Source: an uncultured Lachnospiraceae bacterium (GTDB taxonomy: Bacteria > Bacillota > Clostridia > Lachnospirales > Lachnospiraceae). From it: DNA of 61,577 bases. The stretch's first letter is position 1. Each line of letters begins with the position of its first letter. The position numbers and the translations under genes are program-made. The notes beneath the pieces are model-generated. The model did not search any database and was not told the DNA's origin. It saw only the letters and a program-made list of their open reading frames with translations. Location of the stretch: positions 1-61,577 of the forward strand of contig CAJUGG010000069.1 of NCBI GenBank assembly GCA_910585995.1, written 5' to 3'. Of this stretch, positions 1-8,894 are shown one piece after another.

Positions 1-699
1 ATCATATAATTTTTCTTCTGCCGTTTGGCAGGTATCCGACATCCGACTGCCTTCCAGCCTATACCTGCAGAAATACCGTGTTCCATCCTCATCCAGACAC
101 AGATATTTTCCCAGGCAGGAGTCATGTTCACAAGTTTCCATCCAGGTTCCCGTAAACAGATAACCGATGATCTCCCGAAAAGGCAGCAGCCAGCACGCAT
201 CTTTGTCAGAACTCCACGACTGGAACCAGGCTGTGTATTCACTGCTGCTGATCCGGGATTCGTCAAAAGAAATCAAAATTCCTGCTCCCTTGTATCGTTC
301 ATACTCTTTTTGCAGGCTTTTATAATCTTCTCCTGTAATCCTCAGCTCTTCCAGCAGAAGTTTCTGTCCTGCCTTTTTTACGATTTTTTCCGTCAGAGAG
401 GAGGAGGCAGTCAGTACAACTTCAAAACCGTATCGATTCAATATTCTGCGAAGCCTGTGCACTTCTTTCCACTGGCCGGTTTCCACAATACAACAGACAG
501 AAAATTCCTTTTTTATACCCTGCTGATACAGAATCGCAGCGATCTGATCCAGCAGCTTCCGATTCAGGCGGACATGGAAGAACCGCCATCTTACGGTTAG
601 ATGCAGGTTCCTGTTATCTAAATACTGTTCCAAAAGACGGGTAACTTCCCTTCTTCTCTGAGGTTGATATTCTTCTATTACCAAATATTTTTCTTTCAC
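1..699 (-). CDS. Partial Cys-rich SPASM-like protein, runs off the left edge
   Basis: Only the first 233 codons are present, read leftward from a GTG at 699 that overlaps the stop of the DUF5685 gene in a GTGA junction, so the two genes are probably translationally coupled. The visible part contains no CxxxCxxC radical-SAM motif. Residues 190-224 carry five cysteines (C190, C195, C201, C211, C224) around a G-K-Y-L-C-L-D-E-D-G segment, which resembles the start of a SPASM-type auxiliary Fe-S domain. The function is not recognised. A maturase partner lacking its own SAM site, or a protein whose SAM domain lies beyond the edge, are both possible. Its place in the leftward arm opposite the radical-SAM operon suggests a role in the same peptide-modification locus (inference). 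Confidence 0.6.
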   Translation of the reverse strand, partial: MKEKYLVIEEYQPQRRREVTRLLEQYLDNRNLHLTVRWRFFHVRLNRKLLDQIAAILYQQGIKKEFSVCCIVETGQWKEVHRLRRILNRYGFEVVLTASSSLTEKIVKKAGQKLLLEELRITGEDYKSLQKEYERYKGAGILISFDESRISSSEYTAWFQSWSSDKDACWLLPFREIIGYLFTGTWMETCEHDSCLGKYLCLDEDGTRYFCRYRLEGSRMSDTCQTAEEKLYD

Positions 700-1577
700 A
701 TCAACTTTCCTGCCTGCTCCCATATACTTCCCAGTTTCAATTTCACCTGTTTTCTTCCGGACAGGACTCTCGCCGTCGTAGCAGGAATACAGCCGGTTAG
801 CAGGTAAGACAGCAGCCGGTCTTCCGTACTTTCTGATGGCAGGATCTTCTGCACGGCGACAATGTTTCTGTATAGCCTTCGAAGATCCTGACCGATCGTC
901 AGGATATACTTTCTGGTGTATTCATAGAATGTCTTTGCATCTTCTTTTTTCAAAGGATTAAATTTTTTCTTTCGATAATCTTCTTCATAGTCATCCAGTG
1001 CATCAATATAATAGATCCATTTTGAGATACACCGGATATATCCGCGCTCCCATTCTTCCAAAGTTCTGCATTTTGACATCGTATATTCCATCATATCGGC
1101 AAAGCATTCTTCGATCTCTTCAACTTTGCTGTTCTGCTTCTCAAGTAAGTAAATATTGCGGTATCCTTTTTCGATCGCATGTGCCATATCCGGATACTGT
1201 TTCTGCGCTTTGCGGATTTTTCTGCCCAGCAGGATTTTTCCGACATATGCTTTCCAGGAACGATCGTCGTTTACATCGTCCTTCAGCTTTTCATTGACAA
1301 GCAGCAGATTGATGGCTGCCATCTGCTCCCATGCTCCGCCATGAAACATGTGTCTGCACGTTTCACACCGTTCCAGGCAGGCATATCTTTCTCTCAACGG
1401 ATCTGGATGACATTTGGTCAAAATCCCCAGCAACGCCACATCGTAACTCAGTAACAGGCGGCTCACCTGTCCATAATTAAATTCCAGTCCAAAACAGGTG
1501 CCGCAATAGTAATTGCGATAACATCTCTGCATGTTCCATGTCATTAACTGTCTGTGCATTGCGAGGTATCCAAACAT
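696..1577 (-). CDS. DUF5685 family protein with two Asp-rich motifs
   Basis: A 293-residue, mainly helical protein matching the DUF5685 pattern: an N-terminal M-F-G-Y start, an R-N-Y-Y-C-G-T-C segment (C25, C28), an Asp-rich D100-D-V-N-D-D105 motif, and W-I-Y-Y-I-D followed by D195-D-Y-E-E-D200 and K-F-N-P. DUF5685 has no assigned biochemical role that I know of. The two acidic motifs on a helical scaffold recall class I isoprenoid synthases, and the locus also encodes an IPP isomerase, so a prenyl-transfer or polyprenyl role is a speculative option. An SD-like GGGAGA precedes the ATG. The stop overlaps the next gene by four bases, and the STAND gene lies about 107 bp upstream. Confidence 0.75.
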   Translation of the reverse strand: MFGYLAMHRQLMTWNMQRCYRNYYCGTCFGLEFNYGQVSRLLLSYDVALLGILTKCHPDPLRERYACLERCETCRHMFHGGAWEQMAAINLLLVNEKLKDDVNDDRSWKAYVGKILLGRKIRKAQKQYPDMAHAIEKGYRNIYLLEKQNSKVEEIEECFADMMEYTMSKCRTLEEWERGYIRCISKWIYYIDALDDYEEDYRKKKFNPLKKEDAKTFYEYTRKYILTIGQDLRRLYRNIVAVQKILPSESTEDRLLSYLLTGCIPATTARVLSGRKQVKLKLGSIWEQAGKLM

Positions 1578-1684
1578 TCGTTCTCTCCCACTTTCTTTGG
1601 TACATATTCTGATCTGCCTTTACCAATATGGTTTTCATACTAGTATATTTTGCAGCCTTCGCCAATAAAGTAAATCTTAACATT

Positions 1685-3763
1685 TTATAGATTACCAGGA
1701 TCGATTTTTGCATACCCGTGTATGTGACTGTTTTCTAAAATGGAACAGAGCGGATAATCCTCTATAATCTCTTCGTAGATTTTCTGTGCTTCTGCCGTTC
1801 TTCCCATCAGAAACAGAATGTCAGCATACTGTTTCTTGCTGTGCAGAGTATCTTTGAATTCTCTGCCCCGATAGAACAGTGCGCGTTTTACATTTTGCCC
1901 AGCATTTTTTAATGCTTTCTGGTATTCTTTTTTTTCGATCAGAATCTTGATATAAAAATTGATGAATTCATTGATTCGAAATCTGGTTCTGAGAACCTGT
2001 GTACATTCCCGGAACAGTTGTCTGCAGATCTGTTCGGCAGCGGACAAATCTCCTGCCTGAAGCAAAATCCGTCCTTTTTCCAGAAGAACGTATGCCCGGC
2101 TCCGGTCATGCATAAGAAGTAAATCTTTTTGCTCCTCTGTAAGCCCTGTTCGGAATATCTCCAGGGCTTTCAGCGCGTTTTCTATATGTTCTTTGGCATG
2201 TGTCAGATCGCCTCTGTGCCAGAGAAAGCGTGCCATTTTATGATATGCAGAGACCAGATGGAGCAGGTGTACCTGATTAAAAGGTTTGCAGGTTTCAAGG
2301 ATATGGAGTCCCTGCACATACCATGGTTTTGATTTTTCATATGCTTGTCTGTTGTGGTATATGGCGCCCAGACGCAGGGCCATCTGTCCGGTGATCTGAT
2401 GATTTTCCCCGTAATATTCCTTTACACAGGCAAAAAGCATTTTAGAATAACGCTCCGCTTCCTGATAATATCCCTGAATCCATAAAAAAGTAATCAGTTC
2501 ATCGAACGCTTCCGCAAGCCATGGCGCCGGTTTCGGAAATGCTTTTATAAATGCGAAAACATAGGGCTCCAGTCTTTGATTTTCCAACCAGGTACGTCCC
2601 CAGGTACAGTTTTCATCATTTCCATTTCCGTTTAGATATGCTCCAAATCCCCGGATCAGTCTCCGGCAGTTGACAGTTGATGGCTGAAAGATATCCTGCG
2701 CTGCCCAGGCAATGATTGGATGAAGGAACAGCATCTTGTCCTGCCATTTTCCGCTGTACACCCACTGGATCAGACTGATGCCTCTCAGATGATTAATTGT
2801 CTGTTCACTGATTTCTGAGACTGTAAGAAACAACTCTTTGGGAATGCCCTGCACAGGCATAATGGACAAGTACAACATTGCCTGTCTCTCCTCCCTGCTC
2901 AGGGGAATCTTCCGGAACAGATCTTTTTTAAACTCCGCGACTCCGCTGAAGTCTCCCTCCGGATGCAGGAGTTTTTGCTGCATCAGCAGCGTATGCCCCT
3001 GAATCTTCTTCCGATAGTCCTCGATCTGTTTTCTTTCCTCCGGCGTGATCCCATCTGGCTGGTAACATCTTATGAAGTCATTCCAGTCCTCCTGCAAAGA
3101 CAGTTCTTTTATATGAATTCCCAGGCAGGCCCCCCAGATGACAGGAGTTCTGCGGCTGGTAACAAGGATGTGGCACGGAAGTGAGAATAATCTTGGCAGA
3201 TCGCGGTCCTGCCTGACATTACAGTTGTCGATAACAAACAGAATCTTTGCATTCCCGGCAATTTTCTGCAGAATGTTATACTTTACAAGAAAATATTTTC
3301 TCTTACTCTCGTATTTATTCACATCATAATGCAGATTGGAGATTGGAATATGAAAATCATCAAGGATGAGTTCTTCTATGGTAGTGCGAAAAGACAGATA
3401 GAGAACATGCTGGTAGGATTTCTGATATCTCCGGATATATTCCCGCGCAAGCGCGCTTTTTCCGATGCCGCCTATTCCGTAGAGAACGACGGGTAAGGGC
3501 TGATTTTCCAGATGTTCTCTTATAAGCTTTAATTCCGCCTCTCTTCCTGCAAATGGTTCATCCAGGGCGATTTCCGCTGACTCCAAAACATGCCTGTGGC
3601 TTTCCCGAAACTCTGCAACCTCCTGTTTCCATTGATGGACCGCCTGTTTTTCCATCTCGGACGAGAAAAAACCAGCGGGAGTCTGGCAGTATTTTTTCCG
3701 GAGCCTTAACTGTTCCCATTTCCACTCCAGAAGCTCTTGTCGATATTCTTTTTCTTTACTCAT
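1685..3763 (-). CDS. STAND-type NB-ARC ATPase with C-terminal TPR repeats
   Basis: The chosen ATG at 3763 follows AGGAGGACAG; a frame from 3778 would place its start inside that ribosome site. The 692-residue product has a helical N-terminus, a Walker A loop G-I-G-G-I-G-K-S at 96-103, a hydrophobic F-V-I-D-N Walker B, and helical repeats from about residue 430 to the end that fit TPRs. STAND proteins are ATP-switched sensors that oligomerise when ligand binds the repeat domain. No HTH or nuclease effector domain is evident, so it may act through partners. Its open frame overlaps the stop of the upstream MATE gene region, suggesting one leftward operon. Roles as regulator of the RiPP locus or as a defence-type sensor are both inference. 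Confidence 0.8.
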   Translation of the reverse strand: MSKEKEYRQELLEWKWEQLRLRKKYCQTPAGFFSSEMEKQAVHQWKQEVAEFRESHRHVLESAEIALDEPFAGREAELKLIREHLENQPLPVVLYGIGGIGKSALAREYIRRYQKSYQHVLYLSFRTTIEELILDDFHIPISNLHYDVNKYESKRKYFLVKYNILQKIAGNAKILFVIDNCNVRQDRDLPRLFSLPCHILVTSRRTPVIWGACLGIHIKELSLQEDWNDFIRCYQPDGITPEERKQIEDYRKKIQGHTLLMQQKLLHPEGDFSGVAEFKKDLFRKIPLSREERQAMLYLSIMPVQGIPKELFLTVSEISEQTINHLRGISLIQWVYSGKWQDKMLFLHPIIAWAAQDIFQPSTVNCRRLIRGFGAYLNGNGNDENCTWGRTWLENQRLEPYVFAFIKAFPKPAPWLAEAFDELITFLWIQGYYQEAERYSKMLFACVKEYYGENHQITGQMALRLGAIYHNRQAYEKSKPWYVQGLHILETCKPFNQVHLLHLVSAYHKMARFLWHRGDLTHAKEHIENALKALEIFRTGLTEEQKDLLLMHDRSRAYVLLEKGRILLQAGDLSAAEQICRQLFRECTQVLRTRFRINEFINFYIKILIEKKEYQKALKNAGQNVKRALFYRGREFKDTLHSKKQYADILFLMGRTAEAQKIYEEIIEDYPLCSILENSHIHGYAKIDPGNL

Positions 3764-3774
3764 CTGTCCTCCTG

Positions 3775-5112
3775 TCATTCACCTGCCCACTGCGCTTCGT
3801 GTTTTTTTATGATTCTGTGATATCCGACAAAACTGATGATGCCGGGGATGCTCCATTTCAGAACAACCGACATACTGACTGCCAGGGGTCCATAATAAGG
3901 TACAAATCCTGCCAGAAGTATGTTCACTGTCATTTCCAGAATCCCAAGAAATGGCAGTATCCGATGTGCTCCCATTGCCTGCAGTGCATTACGGCTGATC
4001 AGCAGAAGCGAAAGCCCCGGATAGCCAAGGCAGCAGATGCAAAGCCACTGCGCCCCTGTATGAATGATCCGCTCTGCAACTTCTGGTCCCGTCAGAAGCC
4101 GAAGTATCCAATGAGCCTGGCCGATACAGAGAAAACATACCAGCAGACAGACCCATCCGCATCTGATCAGCAGACGGCGGTTATAGTTCTTTATATTTTT
4201 CAGATTCCGGTTTCCCATGTTCTGACCAGAGATGATTCCTGCCGCCGTGCCGTAAGCCGAGATCAGATACATAAAAAAAGTGCTGACGGAAGAAGCATAG
4301 GTGTTTGCTGCGATCTGTTCACTGGTCATTTTGTTGATTGCCCGCTGCATGATGATGCTGCCGATACCCACCAGAATCATCATTCCGGATTTGGCAATTC
4401 CACTGTTCAAAAGCTGCCGGATCACAGACCATGACAGCTTCCAGAACGCCGTGTACCGAAGTCGGTTCCGGTAATTCCGGAAAAGATAGAGAATCAGGCA
4501 CAGGCACTGCAGCACATTATTCAGCAAAACAGCGAGAGCAGATGCCTCCACCCCCATTCGCAGACCGGCAATCAAAAGGACAGTGATTCCGGTAAGCATG
4601 ATGATACCTGCCATGGACAGAAATCCGGAAAATGCACTGTCGCCCAATCCCTGAACGATGCAGAACAGCAGATTCTTCAATCCCAGAAAACCAGAACCCG
4701 CCATCAAGAAAAACAGATATCTTCGGGTATCTGTCCAAAGCACTGGCGGCACATTCATAAGTTTCAGGAAGAAGCCGGAAAATACAGAAAATATGATTCC
4801 GATCACTGCAAGAAAACCGGTCAGATACAGCGCTCCCCATAGCCCCAGACGGAAAGTGTCTGTGTCCTTTACACCGATACATCGGAAAATATAGAACCCA
4901 AAGCCGGTTGTCATTCCCAGGAAAATAAACTCCTGTATGGATACAAATGCCTGGCAGGAACCGATGACAGCGACTGCTGTGTAACTGAGGTACTGACTTA
5001 TGACTGCTGTATTGATTAACGAATAAATTCGCTGAAAGGTGACGGAAAAGAGCATGGGAAAAAGAAAAAAGGAAAGTTCTTTTGTGCTCTGTTCTTTTGT
5101 AAAATCTCTCAT
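3775..5112 (-). CDS. MATE-family multidrug/peptide efflux transporter
   Basis: A full-length 445-residue membrane protein with about twelve hydrophobic segments and typical MATE features: an early polar-hydrophobic helix in which I-N-T-A-V-I-S-Q lies, a G-L-K-N-L region, and an internal repeat in the second half (A-N-T-Y-A-S-S-V-S-T-F and G-I-I-S-G-Q-N-M-G). MATE proteins export cationic or amphipathic compounds using Na+ or H+ gradients. GAGGGGAG precedes the ATG. It lies between the putative regulator (18 bp upstream) and the STAND gene. No ABC exporter is seen with the radical-SAM operon, so this pump is the best candidate for exporting its product (inference). Confidence 0.85.
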   Translation of the reverse strand: MRDFTKEQSTKELSFFLFPMLFSVTFQRIYSLINTAVISQYLSYTAVAVIGSCQAFVSIQEFIFLGMTTGFGFYIFRCIGVKDTDTFRLGLWGALYLTGFLAVIGIIFSVFSGFFLKLMNVPPVLWTDTRRYLFFLMAGSGFLGLKNLLFCIVQGLGDSAFSGFLSMAGIIMLTGITVLLIAGLRMGVEASALAVLLNNVLQCLCLILYLFRNYRNRLRYTAFWKLSWSVIRQLLNSGIAKSGMMILVGIGSIIMQRAINKMTSEQIAANTYASSVSTFFMYLISAYGTAAGIISGQNMGNRNLKNIKNYNRRLLIRCGWVCLLVCFLCIGQAHWILRLLTGPEVAERIIHTGAQWLCICCLGYPGLSLLLISRNALQAMGAHRILPFLGILEMTVNILLAGFVPYYGPLAVSMSVVLKWSIPGIISFVGYHRIIKKHEAQWAGE

Positions 5113-5130
5113 ACTGCTCCCCTCTCATGG

Positions 5131-6060
5131 TTATTCTTTCAGTGCTTTGAAGTACATAAAACGCAGACTGGATTTTCCGTGTCTTTCAAAATACTGGTCA
5201 AGTATCCTGCAGGCGTCCTGGAACCATCTGCTGCACAGTTCCGGTTCCATGCCCCGACAGTTGATTTCATAGAGCTTTAGAAGGCCAAGCAGCAGCCAGT
5301 CCAGACGTTCTCCGCTAGTCAAAGTATGTTCTTCCGAAAGGGGACAATAGCCAAATGCGGACAGCCGTTCATTCATCAGTTCCCGGCTTATATACGGCAT
5401 CCCAAGGATCAGAAGATGCCGAAGCATGGTCCTGCGAGGAATCTCGCCGATCAAACGAAGATTCCGTCCAAGCTCCGTGCCATAATTGATGCTTGTGATA
5501 TGGCTGTTCAGCGAAGTACGAACCTGGTGAGAAGGAACAGAAATATATTTCATTGCTTCCATATAATACAGATGCCGGATATTATTTTTTAAAGAAGCCC
5601 GGGAGACACGCATTTGGATTCTTTGCCTGGGATGGATCTTTTTCAGATATTCCAATACCAGCATCTCCATCTGTCTCTTCCTTTCAAGATATACCGGATT
5701 TTCCGAACCTTCTTCAAAAATTCTGTCGTTTCTGTCGTAATAGTTTTTTATAAGAAAATCCAGATCTTTGTCATTCATCTCCATGGCTTTTCCAAACATC
5801 AGACACTGTTCCCGGTTTACAGGCGTATGCCTCCCGGTCCTCCAGTAGCGGATCTTCAGCGTGTCAGAAGGTTTTTGAGGCATACGGGAATACATCTTTT
5901 CAAACAACAGACGGTCCGCTTCCAGTTTTCCAGAGGGAATGCACCGATTTTTAAACTGTTCATAGAACGCTTTCAGCCAGGTCAGCTCCGGACGTTCTTC
6001 ACCGCTCATCTGAATACACTTTTCTGCCATACAAACAAGTTTTTCTTTCGTATCCTGCAT
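5131..6060 (-). CDS. Putative regulator, uncharacterised (309 aa)
   Basis: Not recognised with certainty. The 309-residue protein is largely helical and soluble, with no signal or membrane segment. Residues about 75-125 (K-I-R-Y-W-R-T-G-R-H-T-P and the following M-N-D-K-D-L-D-F-L-I segment) have the spacing of a small helix-turn-helix-like bundle, as in phage-repressor-type N-terminal domains. It is the first gene of the leftward arm and is transcribed divergently from the radical-SAM operon across a 191-bp AT-rich gap holding repeated AATTTTTACA-like motifs, a position typical of a local transcription regulator. AGGAG lies upstream of the ATG. Confidence 0.5.
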   Translation of the reverse strand: MQDTKEKLVCMAEKCIQMSGEERPELTWLKAFYEQFKNRCIPSGKLEADRLLFEKMYSRMPQKPSDTLKIRYWRTGRHTPVNREQCLMFGKAMEMNDKDLDFLIKNYYDRNDRIFEEGSENPVYLERKRQMEMLVLEYLKKIHPRQRIQMRVSRASLKNNIRHLYYMEAMKYISVPSHQVRTSLNSHITSINYGTELGRNLRLIGEIPRRTMLRHLLILGMPYISRELMNERLSAFGYCPLSEEHTLTSGERLDWLLLGLLKLYEINCRGMEPELCSRWFQDACRILDQYFERHGKSSLRFMYFKALKE

Positions 6061-6110
6061 GTTCTTTTACTCCTGTACTTTTTTATCCACCAAACATTAT
6101 AGGGGAAGAT

Positions 6111-6233
6111 AACAATTTTATACAAGAAGTACAAGCAAGTAGATTTTAACAATTTTTACAGAATCTGAAAATGTTAATTCTTACTTTATTGCGGAAAGCT
6201 TTTGGGACTGATAATCTTTTATAAATTTTTACA
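6111..6233. promoter_or_regulatory. Divergent promoter region with three AATTTTTACA-like repeats
   Basis: The 191-bp gap between the divergent arms contains three related direct motifs: AACAATTTTATACA at 6111-6124, AACAATTTTTACA at 6148-6160 and AAATTTTTACA at 6223-6233. A GATAAT at 6210-6215 is a possible -10 element for the rightward operon; no convincing -35 was identified. The repeats could be operators for the product of the adjacent leftward gene (inference). Confidence 0.4.
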
Positions 6234-6251
6234 AAAAAACTGGGAGGGTAC

Positions 6252-7187
6252 ATGAAAACATCTTATATAGCAATTGGATATGCATGCAATCAGAAATGCC
6301 GGTTTTGTCCGTGCTCAAAAGAAGAAGCTGCCTGGCCTGTGGTTTCCAAGGATGACCTGGAAAGAACCGTTCATGAGATCTTAAAGGACCGCCAGACCGG
6401 TCAAATCGTCATATCCGGCGGAGAACCGACGCTGTATCCTTATCTCGGGGACCTGCTTCACAAGATCACTTCCCGTGGAATACAGGCAACGGTGCTGTCA
6501 AATTCTGAAAGATTTTCTGATGAAGCATTTACGGAACAGATTCTTTCTATGACAATACCGGACCATCTGAATATCATAACAACTCTGCACAGCCAGGAAC
6601 GTCAGGAACATGAGTGGGTAAATCAGACAGAGGGCAGCTTCGAAAGGACAATCAGAGGACTGAAGAACCTTCGTAAAAACGGCGTACATGTGACCGTTAA
6701 ACACTGCATCACCTGTCTGAATTACAAAGATCTGAAGAAATTTTATGAATCCATGAACCGGCTTTTTGACGAGCAGGTGGATATTCAGATGTGCAGTATC
6801 GATTACTGCGGACTTACAGAGGAAGACAGGTCCTCACAGATGGTTGTTTTTCCAAAACTGGCACCGTATTTTGAAGAAATGTTCGATGCCTGTCTGGCAG
6901 ACAGAGAAAAAGGAAACCAGCGTCATCTATATTGTATTAACATGCCTCTTTGCTCTGCAGATCCGTTTTACTGGGACTTTTTTGCTAGAAAGCCGGATGG
7001 GTATGCAAGCTATGCGTCACCGGAAGATTCCGGAACACTCAGACTTGTCCATGAGACAGAGAAAAACACGGGTACTTTTGCGGATGAATGCAAAAAATGC
7101 AAGGTGGAAACAATCTGTGCCGGAACTTACCGCACAGCTTTTGCATACTTTGGCGACCGTATCGTCGAACACTATCCGGGGGACTGA
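6252..7187 (+). CDS. Radical SAM protein 1 of 7, first gene of the RiPP operon
   Basis: The 311-residue protein has the radical-SAM cluster motif C12-N-Q-K-C16-R-F-C19 near its N-terminus and a G-G-E-P motif for SAM binding, followed by a partial TIM-barrel. The C-terminus has extra cysteines (C-I-N-M-P-L-C, then C-K-K-C and a later C), consistent with a twitch/SPASM-like auxiliary cluster. Such enzymes use a [4Fe-4S] cluster to cleave SAM and abstract hydrogen from a substrate. GGGAGG precedes the ATG. The next gene starts four bases after the stop. The target residue is unknown; the precursor at 8947 is the obvious substrate candidate. Confidence 0.85.
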   Translation: MKTSYIAIGYACNQKCRFCPCSKEEAAWPVVSKDDLERTVHEILKDRQTGQIVISGGEPTLYPYLGDLLHKITSRGIQATVLSNSERFSDEAFTEQILSMTIPDHLNIITTLHSQERQEHEWVNQTEGSFERTIRGLKNLRKNGVHVTVKHCITCLNYKDLKKFYESMNRLFDEQVDIQMCSIDYCGLTEEDRSSQMVVFPKLAPYFEEMFDACLADREKGNQRHLYCINMPLCSADPFYWDFFARKPDGYASYASPEDSGTLRLVHETEKNTGTFADECKKCKVETICAGTYRTAFAYFGDRIVEHYPGD

Positions 7188-7191
7188 ATAG

Positions 7192-7479
7192 ATGGAGTAC
7201 ATAAAGCAGCACGTCTTTACAGAAAACAACATTGGCCTTTATTATCTGTCTCCCTATGTGACAGTCAGAGATACCGGCATGGGCAGCCTTTATATCCTGC
7301 GGGAAGACCGGCATATGGAGATGGAACTTCCGAATGACCGGCAGCAGGGTCTTCGGCTGTTGGAAAAACTGATGAGGGGGATAAGTGAAACAGAACTTTC
7401 TGAATCCCTTCTGGATGATCAGGGCATCGAACCGCAAGACTGGATCGCCAGCTGTCTGCAGGGAGGAGTGATCGAATGA
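7192..7479 (+). CDS. Small PqqD/RRE-like protein, candidate RiPP recognition element
   Basis: A 95-residue protein sandwiched between two radical-SAM genes. The first part is beta-rich (L-Y-Y-L-S-P-Y-V-T-V-R, then a G-S-L-Y-I-L strand). The second half is helical, with L-L-E-K-L-M-R-G-I-S-E-T-E-L spacing, matching the three-strand wing plus helices layout of PqqD-like RiPP recognition elements, which bind leader peptides and deliver them to the modifying enzyme. Sequence similarity alone is too weak to be certain. Its stop overlaps the next ATG in an ATGA, indicating coupled expression with the large SPASM enzyme, as expected for an RRE partner. Confidence 0.5.
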   Translation: MEYIKQHVFTENNIGLYYLSPYVTVRDTGMGSLYILREDRHMEMELPNDRQQGLRLLEKLMRGISETELSESLLDDQGIEPQDWIASCLQGGVIE

Positions 7480-8885
7480 ACCATGACTGGACAAAACCGC
7501 TGTATCTAAAACCTTTTGTCCATGGGCGCTTTGGACAGACTTTTTTGGGCGGATATGTATGGTCCTGCGCAAACCGTCATCTTCTTCTGGAAAAAAACGG
7601 ACATATGATCCTTTTGAATGACCGGTTATATCAGGAACTCTTGGAACAGAATCCTGATGAAGATCTTTGGGTGAAACTTCTTCAGAGAAATTTCGCGTCT
7701 TTGGACGAACAGGCAGAACTGTGCAGAAATCATTCCAATATCATACGCCCTACATTTTTTATCATTGATTTGACAGATCGCTGCAATATGGGGTGCGTTT
7801 ACTGTCTTCGGGACGGGAATACCGTCGAAAATCCCCGCATGATCAGCGAACAGATGATCCAGAAAATATGTGATTATATTGCAGATAACTGCAAGGATGC
7901 CCATATTGACCATATCATGGTTCAGCCGTGGGGTGGAGAACCGCTTTTGGAAAAACAGAAGATCTACAGTATCCAAAAGGAACTGATGCGGCAGGGGATC
8001 GACGCCCGGCTGACCATAGAGACCAATGGACTGCTTCTGGATGAGCAGACTATCCAAGAACTTTACGAGCGTAAGATCTCGGTAAGCGTCAGTATCGATG
8101 GATTTCAAAGTCTGCACGACAGACAGCGGGTGACTGCAGGAGGCGGACCTACACATGCGAAAGTAGAGGCTGCAATCCAAAAGCTTCAGAAGGTATATGG
8201 TGATCATATATCCATCATCGCAACTGTGACCCGCCATTCTATTCCACATCTGGAGCAGATGCTGGATTATTTTGCGAAAGATCTTCACCTGAAAAATATT
8301 AAAATTAACTATGTACATAAAAGTTCCTTTCAGGAAAATGACAGATTATGTCTGTCTCCGGAAGAGATTGGCCAGAGCGCGGTCAGGATTTTTGACCGGC
8401 TGATCGGTCTTCTGGAGGAGGGATTCTGTATCTGTGAATACAATCTCTGGGTCCGGACCATGAATCTGCTGACGGGCAAACCTCTGGACCTGTGCAGTTC
8501 CAGAGGATGTAGCGGCGGCAGAAGAATGATTGCGTTTGATGTAAACGGTGACATCTTTCCCTGTGATGTTACCGATTATCCGGAAGAAAAGATGGGCAGC
8601 ATCAGGGAGCATCCGAATCTGCATCGGCTGATCGGAGAGTCATTGGCCCGGCTGGATTACTTTAAAGAAAAAACCTCAGAAGAATGCACCGCCTGTCCAT
8701 GGCAGAGATACTGCAAAGGAGGATGTACAGTACATACCAAATGCGCCGGGGCACTGCCAGGACAGATTGATCAGATTGAATGTGCGGTAAATCGTGCGCT
8801 CTATCCCCAGATTATAGAGCTGATCCTGGAAAAACCCGGAATTGTCAACCGACTGGCTGACTCATGGATTCTGGAAGTCCCGTAA
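7476..8885 (+). CDS. Radical SAM/SPASM peptide maturase 2 of 7, likely core enzyme
   Basis: The largest radical-SAM protein of the locus (469 residues). An N-terminal region of about 90 residues, itself partly RRE-like, precedes the C103-N-M-G-C107-V-Y-C110 motif. A G-G-E-P SAM-binding motif follows, and the C-terminus is a typical SPASM domain (C-S-S-R-G-C, F-D-V-N-G-D-I-F-P-C, then C-T-A-C-P-W-Q-R-Y-C and G-G-C). SPASM enzymes install C-C, C-O or C-S cross-links in RiPP precursors. It is translated by overlap with the RRE-like gene and is immediately upstream of the precursor, so it is the leading candidate for cross-linking Trp residues (inference). Confidence 0.9.
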   Translation: MNHDWTKPLYLKPFVHGRFGQTFLGGYVWSCANRHLLLEKNGHMILLNDRLYQELLEQNPDEDLWVKLLQRNFASLDEQAELCRNHSNIIRPTFFIIDLTDRCNMGCVYCLRDGNTVENPRMISEQMIQKICDYIADNCKDAHIDHIMVQPWGGEPLLEKQKIYSIQKELMRQGIDARLTIETNGLLLDEQTIQELYERKISVSVSIDGFQSLHDRQRVTAGGGPTHAKVEAAIQKLQKVYGDHISIIATVTRHSIPHLEQMLDYFAKDLHLKNIKINYVHKSSFQENDRLCLSPEEIGQSAVRIFDRLIGLLEEGFCICEYNLWVRTMNLLTGKPLDLCSSRGCSGGRRMIAFDVNGDIFPCDVTDYPEEKMGSIREHPNLHRLIGESLARLDYFKEKTSEECTACPWQRYCKGGCTVHTKCAGALPGQIDQIECAVNRALYPQIIELILEKPGIVNRLADSWILEVP

Positions 8886-8894
8886 TAACAGTGG

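Noticed and set aside
25..600. Open frame on the + strand near the left edge
   Set aside because: It lies antisense to the better supported leftward gene (GTG 699) that overlaps the DUF5685 stop, and it has no ribosome site or family match.
1477..1683. Small leftward frame starting one base after the STAND stop
   Set aside because: It overlaps the first 100 bp of the DUF5685 gene in another frame, has no ribosome site of its own and shows no precursor-like pattern.
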